DNA of 64,000 nt from SHLQ01 sp964517125 (GTDB taxonomy: Bacteria > Actinomycetota > Acidimicrobiia > Acidimicrobiales > SHLQ01). The translations under genes were made by a program, and so were the position numbers. Below the pieces are notes generated by a model, which had not been told where the DNA came from, made no database searches, and was given only the letters and a program-made list of their open reading frames with translations. The stretch lies in NCBI GenBank assembly GCA_964517125.1, contig CAZFBD010000001.1, positions 62,001-126,000 of the forward strand, read 5' to 3'. Shown here one piece after another: positions 32,286 to 41,703 of this stretch. Positions within the stretch are counted from its first letter, which is position 1. Every line of letters starts with the position of its first letter.

Positions 32286-35200
32286 GAAGCGGCGGTCCCC
32301 AGGTAGCTCTGCAACGAACGTACCGAGAGTGGCGTGTCGAGCCAGTCGGACATGCCGTTGGCCGCTGCGAGCGCTGCGGATCCGGTGGTGAGAAGGGGAA
32401 TTCCTTCTGTACCGGCAGCAGCACGAATGTACGCACCGTCCGCTCGCGGACCACGTCCACGTGGACTGTTGACCACCATCTGGATGCGTCCGTCGCGGAT
32501 GAGGTCGACGGCGTTCGTTCCTTGGTCGGCCGAGCCATCTGCGGAGAGTTTCGCCAGTCGTTGCCGAACTTCCACGCCCTTTGCCTCAAGTGCGACGGCG
32601 GTGCCTTCGGTGGCGACGATCTCGAAGCCCAGATCGACGAACTTGCGAGCGGCTTCGACGCCGACCTCTTTGTCGCGGTCGGCGAGCGAGAAGAAGATGG
32701 TTCCGGTCTCGGGCAGCGTTCCTCCGGCCGCCATCTGACTCTTGGTGAAGGCCAGACCGGTCGATGCGTCGATGCCCATGACCTCGCCAGTGGAGCGCAT
32801 CTCCGGGCCGAGGAGCGGGTCGGCATCGGGGAACCGGTTGAACGGAAGCACCGCTTCCTTTACGGCAACATGGCCGGTCACCGGGTCCTTCAGCAGGCCC
32901 TCGTCGCGAAGTTCAGCAAGGGTTGCGTTCATCATGACTCGGGCCGCGATCTTTGCGAGCGGCACGCCGGTTGCCTTCGCAACGAAAGGCACGGTGCGCG
33001 ATGCCCGAGGGTTCGCCTCGATCACGAAGACCTGGTTGCCCTTCACCGCGTACTGCACGTTGATGAGGCCCTTGACCTCGAGTTCGGCGGCGATCCGGCG
33101 GGTGTAGTCCTCGAGGACCTCGATGGTTTCCACTGACAGGGTCGGCGGCGGGATGACGCACGCACTGTCGCCGGAGTGCACGCCGGCTTCCTCGACATGT
33201 TCCATGACGGCGCCGATGATGACGTCGCCGGTGTGGTCCCGGATGGCGTCGACATCGACCTCGGTTGCGTCTTCGAGGAAGCGATCGACGAGCACTGGGC
33301 GCTCGGCGGAGAGCCCGCCCTCGCGACCGAGCGAACCGAAGCTCGCCAGTTGCTCCATGGCAGCGGTGAGGCCAGCGTCGTCATAGACGATCTCCATCGC
33401 TCGGCCGCCGAGCACGTACGACGGACGAACGAGCGCCGGGTATCCGATCTGGCCGATGATCTCGAGGGCTTCCTCTGTGGTGGTCACGGTGCCACCGGCG
33501 GGCTGAGGAATCTCCATCCGTGCACACAGTGCGTTCCATTGCTCTCGATCTTCGGCGAGATCGATGGAGATCGGAGACGTACCGGCGATGAGTTCGGGTG
33601 GCAGGTCGTTCGCAAGCTTCAGCGGAGTCTGGCCGCCCAGCGAAACAATGATCCCCTCGGGCTTCTCGGCCTCGATGATGTTCATGACGTCTTCGTTGGT
33701 CAACGGCTCGAAATAGAGACGGTCGCTCGTGTCGTAGTCGGTCGAGACGGTCTCGGGATTGCAGTTGACCATGATGGTCTCGAAGCCAGCGTCGGCCAGT
33801 GCGAAGCTTGCGTGCACACAGCAGTAGTCGAACTCGATGCCCTGCCCAATCCGGTTTGGACCGGAGCCGAGGATCATCACCTTCCGACGGTCGCTGTCGC
33901 GAACCTCGCTGGTGTCTTCCCACGTGGAGTAGTGATACGGCGTTTCGGCATCGAACTCGGCGCCGCAGGTATCGACCGTCTTGAAGGTGGGTTCGACGCC
34001 TGCAGCTTTGCGGGCGGACCGGACCGTGGCTTCGTCGGTGTTCCAGATGTAGGCAAGCTGCGCATCGGCGAAGCCGTGCTGCTTGGCACGCTTCCAGCTT
34101 CTGGTGGTCATGGCGTCGAGCCCCATGGCGGTCAGCTCGGCCCGCTCCTCGGTGATGCGCAGCATCTGGTCGAGGAACCAGGGGTCGACCTTGGTGGCGT
34201 CGTGGACCTGATCGACGGTCATGCCGCGGCGCAGGCACGCTTCGAGCTGCCAGATGCGTTCGGGTGTCCCAATGCAGGCCTTTGCGAGGAGGTCAGCGTC
34301 GGAAAGGCTGTCGTAGGCGGACTCGCCGGGGTCGGCGTTCAGGCCGAATCGGCCGAGTTCGAGACTGCGGAGGCCCTTCTGCAACGACTCTGGGAAGGTG
34401 CGTCCGATGGACATCGCTTCGCCAACGGACTGCATCTGGGTGCCCAACACGTCCGCGGTACCGGGGAACTTCTCGAAGGCCCACCGCGGGATCTTCGTGA
34501 CGACGTAGTCGATGCTCGGTTCGAAACTGGCTGGTGTCTCACGAGTGATGTCGTTGGGGATCTCGTCGAGGGTGTAACCAATGGCGAGACGGGCAGCGAT
34601 CTTGGCGATCGGGAAGCCGGTGGCCTTCGATGCAAGTGCCGACGAACGGGACACGCGTGGGTTCATCTCGATGACGACCTGTCGGCCATCGGCTGGATCA
34701 ACAGCGAACTGGACGTTTGACCCGCCGGTCTCGACACCGACGCGACGCATGACGGCGAAGGCGGTGTCCCGCATCTCCTGCAGCTCCACGTCGGTGAGAG
34801 TCTGGGCCGGTGCAACGGTGATGGAGTCGCCGGTGTGCACACCCATGGGATCGACGTTCTCGATGCTGCAGACGATCACCTGGTTGTCGGCGTGGTCACG
34901 CATGACCTCGAGCTCGTACTCCTTCCAACCGGCGATCGATTCCTCGATGAGGATCTCGCTGATTGGCGAAGCAGCCAGACCGTTGCTTGCGACCTGTTCG
35001 AACTCCTCGGCCGTGTGGGCAATGCCGGTGCCCTTTCCACCAAGGATGTAGGCCGGTCGGATGATCGACGGCAGGCCCAGCTCCGCGACGATCTCGCGGG
35101 CTTCCTCCATGGTGTGGGCGACGCCCGAGGTCGGAACATCGATCCCGATCTCGATCATGGCCTGCTTGAACATGTCACGGTCTTCGGCGGTGGCGATTGC

Positions 35201-35563
35201 GGTCTGATCGGCGCCGATCAGCTCCACGCCGTGCTTGTCGAGGATGCCGGCCTTGGCCAGGTCCATCGACAGGTTGAGTGCCGTCTGACCGCCGAGCGTC
35301 GGCAGGAGGGCATCGGGCTTCTCGGCGGCGATGATCGCCTCCAGAATCTCGATGTTCAGGGGCTCGATGTAGGTGGCGTCGGCAAAGTCGGGATCGGTCA
35401 TGATCGTCGCGGGGTTGGAGTTCGCCAGAATGACTCGATAGCCCTCCTCCCGCAGAACGCGGCACGCCTGGGTGCCCGAGTAATCGAATTCGCAGGCCTG
35501 ACCAATGATGATCGGGCCGGAGCCGATCACCAGGATCGACTGCAAGTCATCACGACGCGGCAT
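32282..35563 (-). CDS. carB: Carbamoyl-phosphate synthase large subunit
   Basis: Makes carbamoyl phosphate from bicarbonate, two ATP and ammonia delivered by CarA. The 1093-residue protein has duplicated ATP-grasp halves (each starting with an ILVIGSGPIIIGQA / VMILGSGPNRIGQG motif) and a C-terminal MGS-like allosteric domain (from about residue 950) where UMP or ornithine effectors bind. Length is standard. It overlaps carA by 14 bases and pyrD by 4. Confidence 0.97.
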   Translation of the reverse strand: MPRRDDLQSILVIGSGPIIIGQACEFDYSGTQACRVLREEGYRVILANSNPATIMTDPDFADATYIEPLNIEILEAIIAAEKPDALLPTLGGQTALNLSMDLAKAGILDKHGVELIGADQTAIATAEDRDMFKQAMIEIGIDVPTSGVAHTMEEAREIVAELGLPSIIRPAYILGGKGTGIAHTAEEFEQVASNGLAASPISEILIEESIAGWKEYELEVMRDHADNQVIVCSIENVDPMGVHTGDSITVAPAQTLTDVELQEMRDTAFAVMRRVGVETGGSNVQFAVDPADGRQVVIEMNPRVSRSSALASKATGFPIAKIAARLAIGYTLDEIPNDITRETPASFEPSIDYVVTKIPRWAFEKFPGTADVLGTQMQSVGEAMSIGRTFPESLQKGLRSLELGRFGLNADPGESAYDSLSDADLLAKACIGTPERIWQLEACLRRGMTVDQVHDATKVDPWFLDQMLRITEERAELTAMGLDAMTTRSWKRAKQHGFADAQLAYIWNTDEATVRSARKAAGVEPTFKTVDTCGAEFDAETPYHYSTWEDTSEVRDSDRRKVMILGSGPNRIGQGIEFDYCCVHASFALADAGFETIMVNCNPETVSTDYDTSDRLYFEPLTNEDVMNIIEAEKPEGIIVSLGGQTPLKLANDLPPELIAGTSPISIDLAEDREQWNALCARMEIPQPAGGTVTTTEEALEIIGQIGYPALVRPSYVLGGRAMEIVYDDAGLTAAMEQLASFGSLGREGGLSAERPVLVDRFLEDATEVDVDAIRDHTGDVIIGAVMEHVEEAGVHSGDSACVIPPPTLSVETIEVLEDYTRRIAAELEVKGLINVQYAVKGNQVFVIEANPRASRTVPFVAKATGVPLAKIAARVMMNATLAELRDEGLLKDPVTGHVAVKEAVLPFNRFPDADPLLGPEMRSTGEVMGIDASTGLAFTKSQMAAGGTLPETGTIFFSLADRDKEVGVEAARKFVDLGFEIVATEGTAVALEAKGVEVRQRLAKLSADGSADQGTNAVDLIRDGRIQMVVNSPRGRGPRADGAYIRAAAGTEGIPLLTTGSAALAAANGMSDWLDTPLSVRSLQSYLGTAAS

Positions 35564-36641
35564 GGAAATCCTCCATCAGCTGCTCGAAGTCAGCAAACAG
35601 GTAGCGGGAATCGTGCGGGCCGGGGCCCGCTTCGGGGTGGTACTGAACACTGAACGCCGGCACGGTCGTGGACGACATGCCCTGGACCGTTCCGTCGTTG
35701 AGGTTGATGTGCGTGAGTTCGGCATTCGTGAGCGACGCCTCGTCGACGGCGTAATTGTGGTTCTGCGAGGTGATCTCGACCTGGCCGTCGCGCAGTCGCT
35801 TGACCGGATGGTTTCCGCCGTGGTGGCCGAACGGAAGCTTGTAGGTGGTGGCTCCGAGCGTGGCCGAGAGCAGCTGATGCCCAAGGCAGATCCCGAAGAT
35901 CGGGACCTCGCCGAGCAACCCATCGATGGTTTCGCGGACGTAGTCGAGCGGTTCAGGATCGCCGGGTCCGTTCGACAGGAAGACGCCGTCGGGACTGCGT
36001 TCCATGATCTCGGCGGCCGTGGTGGACGCTGGGACAACCTCGACCGTGCCCAACTCACGGAGCTGGGTGAGGATCGAGGTCTTGATGCCGAAGTCCATCG
36101 CCACGATGTTCCGTGGGCCAGAGGAGTCCACCGTGTACGGGGCGTCGCAGGTGACGGTGCTGACGAGGTCGATGCCGTCGGTGCCCGGTTCGGCCTTCGC
36201 TGCAGCAAGCAACGTGGCTTCGTCGGCGGTGCCGAATGCACCCGGCATGGCCCCCAGGTCGCGGATGTGGCGGGTCAGGCGTCGGGTGTCGATGCCGGCG
36301 ATGCCCGCAAGGTTGTGGGCGGAGAGGAACGAGGCGAAGTCCCCGGTGGCCCGGTGGTTGCTCGGTCGGCGAGCAGGGTCGCGGATAATGACGCCTCGGC
36401 AGAACGGCTGACGGGACTCGTTGTCCACGTCGTTCACCCCGTAGTTCCCGATGTGCGGGTAGGTGAAGGTGATGATCTGGCCGGCATACGACGGGTCGGT
36501 GAGGACCTCCTGGTAGCCGGTCATGACGGTGTTGAAGACGACTTCGCCGGTGCTGACGCCGCCGGGGGCCTCGGCTCCGATCGACTCGCCTTCGAACACG
36601 GTGCCGTCGGCGAGCACCAGTGCAGCTTCATTGATGGTCAT
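35550..36641 (-). CDS. carA: Carbamoyl-phosphate synthase small (glutaminase) subunit
   Basis: Class I glutamine amidotransferase supplying ammonia to CarB. The 363-residue protein starts ALVLADGTVFEGESIG, has VFLSNGPGDPEPLDYV, the nucleophile GICLGHQLL and the His/Glu of VQYHPEAGPGPHDS. The ATG overlaps the pyrC stop as ATGA. With carB inside the pyr operon, carbamoyl phosphate supply is tied to pyrimidine demand. Confidence 0.96.
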   Translation of the reverse strand: MTINEAALVLADGTVFEGESIGAEAPGGVSTGEVVFNTVMTGYQEVLTDPSYAGQIITFTYPHIGNYGVNDVDNESRQPFCRGVIIRDPARRPSNHRATGDFASFLSAHNLAGIAGIDTRRLTRHIRDLGAMPGAFGTADEATLLAAAKAEPGTDGIDLVSTVTCDAPYTVDSSGPRNIVAMDFGIKTSILTQLRELGTVEVVPASTTAAEIMERSPDGVFLSNGPGDPEPLDYVRETIDGLLGEVPIFGICLGHQLLSATLGATTYKLPFGHHGGNHPVKRLRDGQVEITSQNHNYAVDEASLTNAELTHINLNDGTVQGMSSTTVPAFSVQYHPEAGPGPHDSRYLFADFEQLMEDFHAAS

Positions 36642-37942
36642 CGGGTTGCTTCTCCCTGATTCACGACGAACTCTCCCTTGTTCACGGTATGGCGGACACG
36701 GCCGGTGACTGACCGTCCCTCCCATGGACTGTTGTGACTTCTGCTGGCCATCTCTGTGCCTCGGACCGTCCAGGTCTCGTTTGGGTCGAGCACACAGAGA
36801 TTTGCGGGTTCGCCCACGGCGATCGGCCGTCCGTGGCGGTCATCGATTCCGGCGATGGCTGCTGGTTGCCAGCTCATCAATCCAGCGACGGTTTCGATCG
36901 GAAGGTCGAGTTCGGTCAGTACGACGGCGAGGGCCGATTCGAGGCCGAGCATTCCCGGGGGCGCCTGATCGAACGGAAATTCCTTGGTGTGTGGTTCGTG
37001 CGGTGCATGGCACGTGGCGATGGCATCGATGGTGCCATCGAGGAGACCGGCCCGAAGCGCTGCGACATCGGACTCGGAGCGCAGCGGCGGGTTGACCTTG
37101 AAGACCGGGTCGTACGACGCGCATGCAGCATCGGTGAGGGTCAGGTGATGCGGTGTGACCTCGGCCGTGACGTGAAGACCCTCGGCCTTGGCCTGACGCA
37201 CGAGCTCCACCGACTCGGCGCAGCTGATGTGCTGGGCGTGAAGGTGGGCGCCGGTTCTGCGAGCGAGGGTGATGTCGCGCGTGAGCATGAGCGTTTCGGC
37301 TTCGATGGGCTGCCCCGCAACGCCGAGCCGGGTGGACCATGGCCCCTCGTGCATGTGGCCGTGCGTCGAGAGCGCCTCGACCTCGTTGTGCTGGGCGATG
37401 ACGATGGGCTGTCCACCGGTGACGGCGGCGAGCCCGGTTGCGTACTCCATGATCCGCCACATGAGTGCCGGGTCCTGCACTCCCCTGCCAGCGTCGCTGA
37501 AGATTCGTACGCCCATGGCCGCAAGCTCGCCCATTGGTGTGAGCAATTCGCCGTTGCGGCCAACGGTGAGTGCCGCCGAGGGCACAACCTCGCAGGCGAC
37601 ACCTTCGGCAATCGCGAGCACGTCGCGAACGATCGATGGGCTGTCCATGGTTGGGGTCGTGCTCGACATGGCCACAACGGCGGTGTACCCGCCAAGGGCA
37701 GCCCCACGGGCAGCGGTTTCGATTGTTTCGGCTTCCTCGTGCCCGGGCTCACGCACGTGGGTGTGCAGGTCGACGAGACCGGGCATGACGAAGGCGTCGG
37801 AGGCGTCGTAAACCTCGGAACCGAGTTCGGGCTCGATCGACTCGGCGACCTCGACGATCACGCCGTCTTCGAATGCGACGTCGGCGCGCCGTTCGCCAGC
37901 CTGATCGACGACGGTTCCTCCGCGAAGGATGCTGATGGTCAT
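36638..37942 (-). CDS. pyrC: Dihydroorotase-like protein with degenerate active site
   Basis: In position and sequence this is type I dihydroorotase (434 residues; carbamoyl aspartate to dihydroorotate). The zinc pair DLHTHVREPG (His60, His62, Arg64), His185, His238 and NPPLR are present. But the catalytic aspartate of the ATDHAPH motif is cysteine (ATCHAPH, Cys311, TGC at 37012-37010), the SDDG motif reads SDAG (Ala151), and the substrate-binding Asn of the NT.P motif is Ser94 (MSSTTP). Mycobacterial PyrC keeps all three. It overlaps pyrB by 4 bases. It may be an inactive structural partner of ATCase, as PyrC' is in Pseudomonas, or a variant enzyme. Confidence 0.88.
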   Translation of the reverse strand: MTISILRGGTVVDQAGERRADVAFEDGVIVEVAESIEPELGSEVYDASDAFVMPGLVDLHTHVREPGHEEAETIETAARGAALGGYTAVVAMSSTTPTMDSPSIVRDVLAIAEGVACEVVPSAALTVGRNGELLTPMGELAAMGVRIFSDAGRGVQDPALMWRIMEYATGLAAVTGGQPIVIAQHNEVEALSTHGHMHEGPWSTRLGVAGQPIEAETLMLTRDITLARRTGAHLHAQHISCAESVELVRQAKAEGLHVTAEVTPHHLTLTDAACASYDPVFKVNPPLRSESDVAALRAGLLDGTIDAIATCHAPHEPHTKEFPFDQAPPGMLGLESALAVVLTELDLPIETVAGLMSWQPAAIAGIDDRHGRPIAVGEPANLCVLDPNETWTVRGTEMASRSHNSPWEGRSVTGRVRHTVNKGEFVVNQGEATR

Positions 37943-38868
37943 GCTGAGGCTCCGTCTGCGATGGCGTTGGAGACGACCAGGTAGAGCACGGCCATGCGGA
38001 CGATGACGCCGTTGGTCACCTGGTTGAGTACCCGGACGCGCGGATCGTCGGTGACCTCAGGGGAGATCTCGACGCCGCGATTCATGGGCCCTGGATGCAT
38101 GATGAGCGAGTTGGCGGGGAGCTGCTTGGCGCGGTTCGGGGTCAGCCCGAATGTGCGGTGGTACTCACCCAGCGACGGGACGAGTGCCTGGTCCATGCGC
38201 TCTCGCTGCATACGGAGCAGATAGAGCACGTCGGTCTTCGCAAGCACTGCGTCCAGGTCGTGGGAGACATTGGCGCCGAGCGCCTCGACGTGTGGTGGGA
38301 GCAGCGTGGGCGGCGCGACCAGGGTGACTTCTGCGCCCAGTGCTCGGAAGGCCTCGATGTTGCTGCGGGCGACGCGGCTGTGTGCGATGTCGCCGACGAT
38401 CGCGATGCGGAGTCCGTCGAAGCTGCGCCCCTCGTGTCGGATCGTGTAGGTGTCGAGCAGGGCCTGCGTGGGGTGCGCATGCCAACCATCGCCCGCGTTG
38501 ATGACCGACGCCGACGCCCACGAAGCGATCTGTTGGGGAGCGCCGGACGACTTGTGGCGCACGATGATGGCATCGACCCCCATGGCCTCGATCGTCTCGA
38601 CGGTGTCGCGGAGCGACTCGCCCTTGTTCAGGCTGGAGGAACCGGCGCTGAAGTTGAGCGTGTCGGCGGAAAGCCTTCGGGCGGCGGTCTCAAACGAGGT
38701 CCGTGTGCGGGTGGAGTCCTCGAAGAACATGGAGGCGACGGTGCGGCCGCGCAGCGCAGGGACCTTGGGAACCGGTCGCTGGCACACCTCGGCGAAGCTG
38801 TCGGCGGCCTTCATGACCTCGTTGATGCCGTCGGCGCCAAGCTGGTCGATGGTGAGGAGGTCCTTCAT
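37939..38868 (-). CDS. pyrB: Aspartate carbamoyltransferase catalytic subunit
   Basis: Condenses carbamoyl phosphate with aspartate, the committed pyrimidine step. The 309-residue chain has FFEDSTRTRTSFETAARRL for carbamoyl phosphate binding, SSLNKGESLRDT with the catalytic lysine loop, HAHPTQALLDTYT and HPGPMNRGVEI. No regulatory PyrI gene is present, as expected for actinobacteria. ATGA overlaps join it to pyrR upstream and pyrC downstream. Confidence 0.96.
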   Translation of the reverse strand: MKDLLTIDQLGADGINEVMKAADSFAEVCQRPVPKVPALRGRTVASMFFEDSTRTRTSFETAARRLSADTLNFSAGSSSLNKGESLRDTVETIEAMGVDAIIVRHKSSGAPQQIASWASASVINAGDGWHAHPTQALLDTYTIRHEGRSFDGLRIAIVGDIAHSRVARSNIEAFRALGAEVTLVAPPTLLPPHVEALGANVSHDLDAVLAKTDVLYLLRMQRERMDQALVPSLGEYHRTFGLTPNRAKQLPANSLIMHPGPMNRGVEISPEVTDDPRVRVLNQVTNGVIVRMAVLYLVVSNAIADGASA

Positions 38869-39485
38869 GCGGCACCTCCGGTCGTGTCGTCGGCGGTCGG
38901 GTGCATCTCGCCCAGCTCGACCCCGTCGACCGACACGCGAACGCTCTCGTCGCGGCTGGTGGGCAGGTTCTTTCCGACGAAGTCCGGTCGGATGGGCAGT
39001 TCGCGGTGGCCGCGGTCGACCATGACCGCCAGCTGGATCGTGCTCGGACGGCCGAAATCGGTGACGGCGTCAAGGGCAGCGCGACAGGTCCGGCCGGTGA
39101 AGAGCACGTCGTCGCAGAGCACCACGTGGGTCTGCTCCACCGGGAAGTCGATCCGGGTGACTTCGGGGATGATGCGGGCGGTCCCGATGTCGTCTCGGTA
39201 GAAGGACACGTCGACCGAACCGATCGGCACGTCGACGCCTTCGATGTCGAGCAGTGCACTCCGCAACGCTTCGGCCACGGGCACGCCGCCGCGTTCCATT
39301 CCGATGAGGACGACGGAGTCAAGGCCATGGTTGCGTTCGATGATCTCGTGCGCCATTCGGCGTGTGGCACGGGCGACATCTTCGGCAGACAGCACCTGGG
39401 TGCGAGCGACGAACTGGCCGGAAGAACGGCCGAGTGGGCTGCTGCCCTCGGTCGTTTGGGTGCGCTGAACTGGCGCGTCTGCCAC
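38865..39485 (-). CDS. pyrR: PyrR, pyrimidine operon RNA-binding regulator / uracil phosphoribosyltransferase
   Basis: PyrR binds pyr mRNA when UMP or UTP is high and, in many species, has uracil phosphoribosyltransferase activity. The 206-residue protein carries the PRPP motif VVLCDDVLFTGRTCRAALDA and DRGHRELPIRPDFVGKNLPTS, both highly conserved. The GTG at 39485 is chosen because GGGAGG lies 4 bases upstream; a longer start at 39521 would overlie the RNA hairpin that PyrR is expected to bind. First gene of the pyr operon. Confidence 0.95.
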   Translation of the reverse strand: MADAPVQRTQTTEGSSPLGRSSGQFVARTQVLSAEDVARATRRMAHEIIERNHGLDSVVLIGMERGGVPVAEALRSALLDIEGVDVPIGSVDVSFYRDDIGTARIIPEVTRIDFPVEQTHVVLCDDVLFTGRTCRAALDAVTDFGRPSTIQLAVMVDRGHRELPIRPDFVGKNLPTSRDESVRVSVDGVELGEMHPTADDTTGGAA

Positions 39486-39489
39486 TGAT

Positions 39490-39520
39490 CCTCCCGGCCG
39501 TATGCGCCTCACGGGACGCA
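39490..39520 (-). promoter_or_regulatory. PyrR-binding hairpin next to the pyrR ribosome site
   Basis: The mRNA at 39520-39503 folds as UGCG-UCCCGUGAGG-CGCA and matches the PyrR binding-loop consensus ARUCCNGNGAGGYU at 12 of 14 positions. The GGGAGG ribosome site follows at 39495-39490. In mycobacteria PyrR is known to repress translation through such a loop near the start; no terminator/antiterminator pair is seen here, which fits translational control. Confidence 0.72.
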
Positions 39521-39633
39521 CTTCACGGTCGAAACTTCACCGTAGTGGTTTGGACCGCGGCTCGCGCACGTCTGCGCGCCGAAAATCGAGAAATTTCGGC
39601 CACCGCCCGTCAGCACCCTGCTAGGCAGGCAGC

Positions 39634-40497
39634 ATGCGTACATTTTCCCAGGTCGACGTGTTCACCCACACCCCGTATCGGGGCAACCCGGTGGCCGTCG
39701 TCCACGACGGATCGGGTTTGTCCGACGCGGACCTCCAGCGCTTCGCGAACTGGACGAACCTGAGCGAAACCACGTTCCTGCTGCCCCCGACAGATCCAGC
39801 GGCCGACTACCGCGTCCGAATCTTCACACCGGACACGGAGCTGCCCTTCGCCGGCCACCCGACCATTGGCTCCTGCCATGCCTGGCTCGAAGCAGGCGGC
39901 ACACCAACGACCGACGGTGTCGTGGTCCAGGAGTGCGCGGTCGGACTCATCACGCTGCGCCACACCGACGGTCGACTTGTGTTCGCCGCTCCCCCACTGA
40001 TTCGTTCTGGAACGGTGACCGACGAGGAGCTCGACACGGTCTGCCGGATCCTTCAGGTGACACGCTCAGCGATCGTCGATGCGGCGTGGGCCGACAATGG
40101 GCCCGGCTGGGTGGCGGTGCTGTTGCCGGACGCCGACGCCGTGCTGGAACTACAACCCGACTTCGGTGCCGCCGAGCACTACGACATCGGGGTCGTCGGT
40201 CCCCATCCCATCCCGAAGATTGGGGTGGCTGGCGCCCACGCGAGCGACGAGCCGGCAATCGAGGTCCGGGCCTTCTTCCGGACGGGTGGCGCCGCCGCCG
40301 AGGATCCGGTCACCGGCAGCCTCAACGCCTCCTTGGCGCAGTGGCTTCTGTCGAGTGGGCGCCTGTCGAGCCCGTACGTCGCAGCGCAGGGAACGGCGCT
40401 CGGCCGGGCCGGGCGGGTATTCGTTTCCGAGGCCGACGGTGAGATCTGGGTTGGCGGACATGCCGTCACGTGCGTCCGTGGCGAAGTGCTGCTGTAG
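39634..40497 (+). CDS. PhzF-family isomerase/epimerase
   Basis: A 287-residue protein of the PhzF/diaminopimelate-epimerase fold. Motifs include VDVFTHTPYRGNPVAVV, the catalytic glutamate in NLSETTFLL, RIFTPDTELPFAGHPTIGS and, in the second half, EDPVTGSLNASLAQW. PhzF acts in phenazine synthesis, but most family members are of unknown function and no phenazine genes are here. It is divergent from pyrR with its own promoter; TAGGCA lies 6 bases before the ATG, close to a leaderless box except for its last base. Confidence 0.88.
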   Translation: MRTFSQVDVFTHTPYRGNPVAVVHDGSGLSDADLQRFANWTNLSETTFLLPPTDPAADYRVRIFTPDTELPFAGHPTIGSCHAWLEAGGTPTTDGVVVQECAVGLITLRHTDGRLVFAAPPLIRSGTVTDEELDTVCRILQVTRSAIVDAAWADNGPGWVAVLLPDADAVLELQPDFGAAEHYDIGVVGPHPIPKIGVAGAHASDEPAIEVRAFFRTGGAAAEDPVTGSLNASLAQWLLSSGRLSSPYVAAQGTALGRAGRVFVSEADGEIWVGGHAVTCVRGEVLL

Positions 40498-40512
40498 CCA
40501 CGCCGACGTCGG

Positions 40513-41703
40513 TCAGCTGGCGGCCCAGCCAATTCGTGCACGCGACGCCACGAGCGCAGCGAGTGCGAACAGGATCGCAGAGACCGTCATCGCTGTTGGC
40601 ACCGAGAAGGCCTGGGCAACGATGCCGAGCGCGATCCCACCCAGAATCTCGCCGAGCGCTTCGCCCTGGCCCATGAACGAGTGAACGGTCGCTCGGGCGT
40701 CCTCTGACGCGAACCGGTTGGTCCACGTGGTCACGATTGGCTCCGTGGCGAACGAGAACCCGCCCTGCAAGACCAGACCGAGTGCAGCGATCGCCAGAAC
40801 ATCGACCTGTGCCAGCAGCACGATGCCGAATGAGACACCAGCCAACCACCCAACCATGGTGAGGACGAGGTTCGTTTCCGCTGCCCTGCGGTGCGCAGCG
40901 AACAGCAGCACGGCGGCGAGAATCAGCTTGACGGCAGTGATTGCCCCGACGACCAACACCTCATCGATGTCTTGCGGAAGGCCGACGTCGACGAGGCGCT
41001 GCACATCGAGGCGATCGATCGCTTCCTTGGCCAGACCACCGATGACCACGACCGTCGCCAGGATCCGCAGCGGCCGGACCGTTCGGGTCTGGTGATAGCC
41101 GTTGGCGAGCATGGCCCGAAAGCCGGCCCAACCTGCGCCTGCGCTTCGAACGAAGTTGGTTTCGGGCATGCCGACCGCCAGAAACGCTCCCCAGCACACG
41201 TAGGCGATACCGATGACCGCAAGCGCCGCACCCAGCGACGTCAGCGCTGCCAAACCGGCGAAACCGGCAATCCCCACGACCCCAGCAAGGAGCTGCCACC
41301 GGGCGCGGCGCAAGATGACCGGCTCAGCAGCTTCGGGCCCGCCAACTTCGCTGGTGATCCACGCGGTCTCGGCGCCGGTCTCAAACGTCGACCCGAAGCC
41401 AATCAGGATCTGGCTCACCACGAGCAGCCAGTAAGGCGACACCAGCCCGCTCATGATCATCGCGCCACCCATGACGAAGAAGGAGACGACAACCGACCAC
41501 TTGCGGCTGTAGACATCGGCAACGACGCCTGTGGGGATCTCCATTGTGAGGATCGTCAGTTCCATGACGGTCCCGAGAAGGACGAGTTCGAGCGCCGACA
41601 GTTCAACCTCGGTGACGAGCCGGACGAACAGGAGCGGCCAGTAGCCGCGTGCACCAGCCCGCTGCAGCAGACCATTCAGGAAGTAGATGCGCTCGGCGTT
41701 CAC
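40513..41703 (-). CDS. MFS transporter
   Basis: A 396-residue integral membrane protein with about 12 hydrophobic segments. It begins VNAERIYFLNGLLQRAG and has a loop-2 motif GVVADVYSRKWSVV between helices 2 and 3, typical of major facilitator exporters. Substrate is unknown. The GTG overlaps the upstream acetyltransferase stop as GTGA. Pairing with a GNAT enzyme suggests drug or metabolite handling, but this is only association. Confidence 0.83.
   Translation of the reverse strand: MNAERIYFLNGLLQRAGARGYWPLLFVRLVTEVELSALELVLLGTVMELTILTMEIPTGVVADVYSRKWSVVVSFFVMGGAMIMSGLVSPYWLLVVSQILIGFGSTFETGAETAWITSEVGGPEAAEPVILRRARWQLLAGVVGIAGFAGLAALTSLGAALAVIGIAYVCWGAFLAVGMPETNFVRSAGAGWAGFRAMLANGYHQTRTVRPLRILATVVVIGGLAKEAIDRLDVQRLVDVGLPQDIDEVLVVGAITAVKLILAAVLLFAAHRRAAETNLVLTMVGWLAGVSFGIVLLAQVDVLAIAALGLVLQGGFSFATEPIVTTWTNRFASEDARATVHSFMGQGEALGEILGGIALGIVAQAFSVPTAMTVSAILFALAALVASRARIGWAAS

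Noticed and set aside
36638..37942. Loss of a zinc histidine in PyrC (AQHNE in place of the AHCED-like motif)
   Set aside because: Aligned against mycobacterial PyrC, which reads AQHAE, the histidine (His185) is in register and conserved; only the Asp, Asn and SDDG changes were kept.
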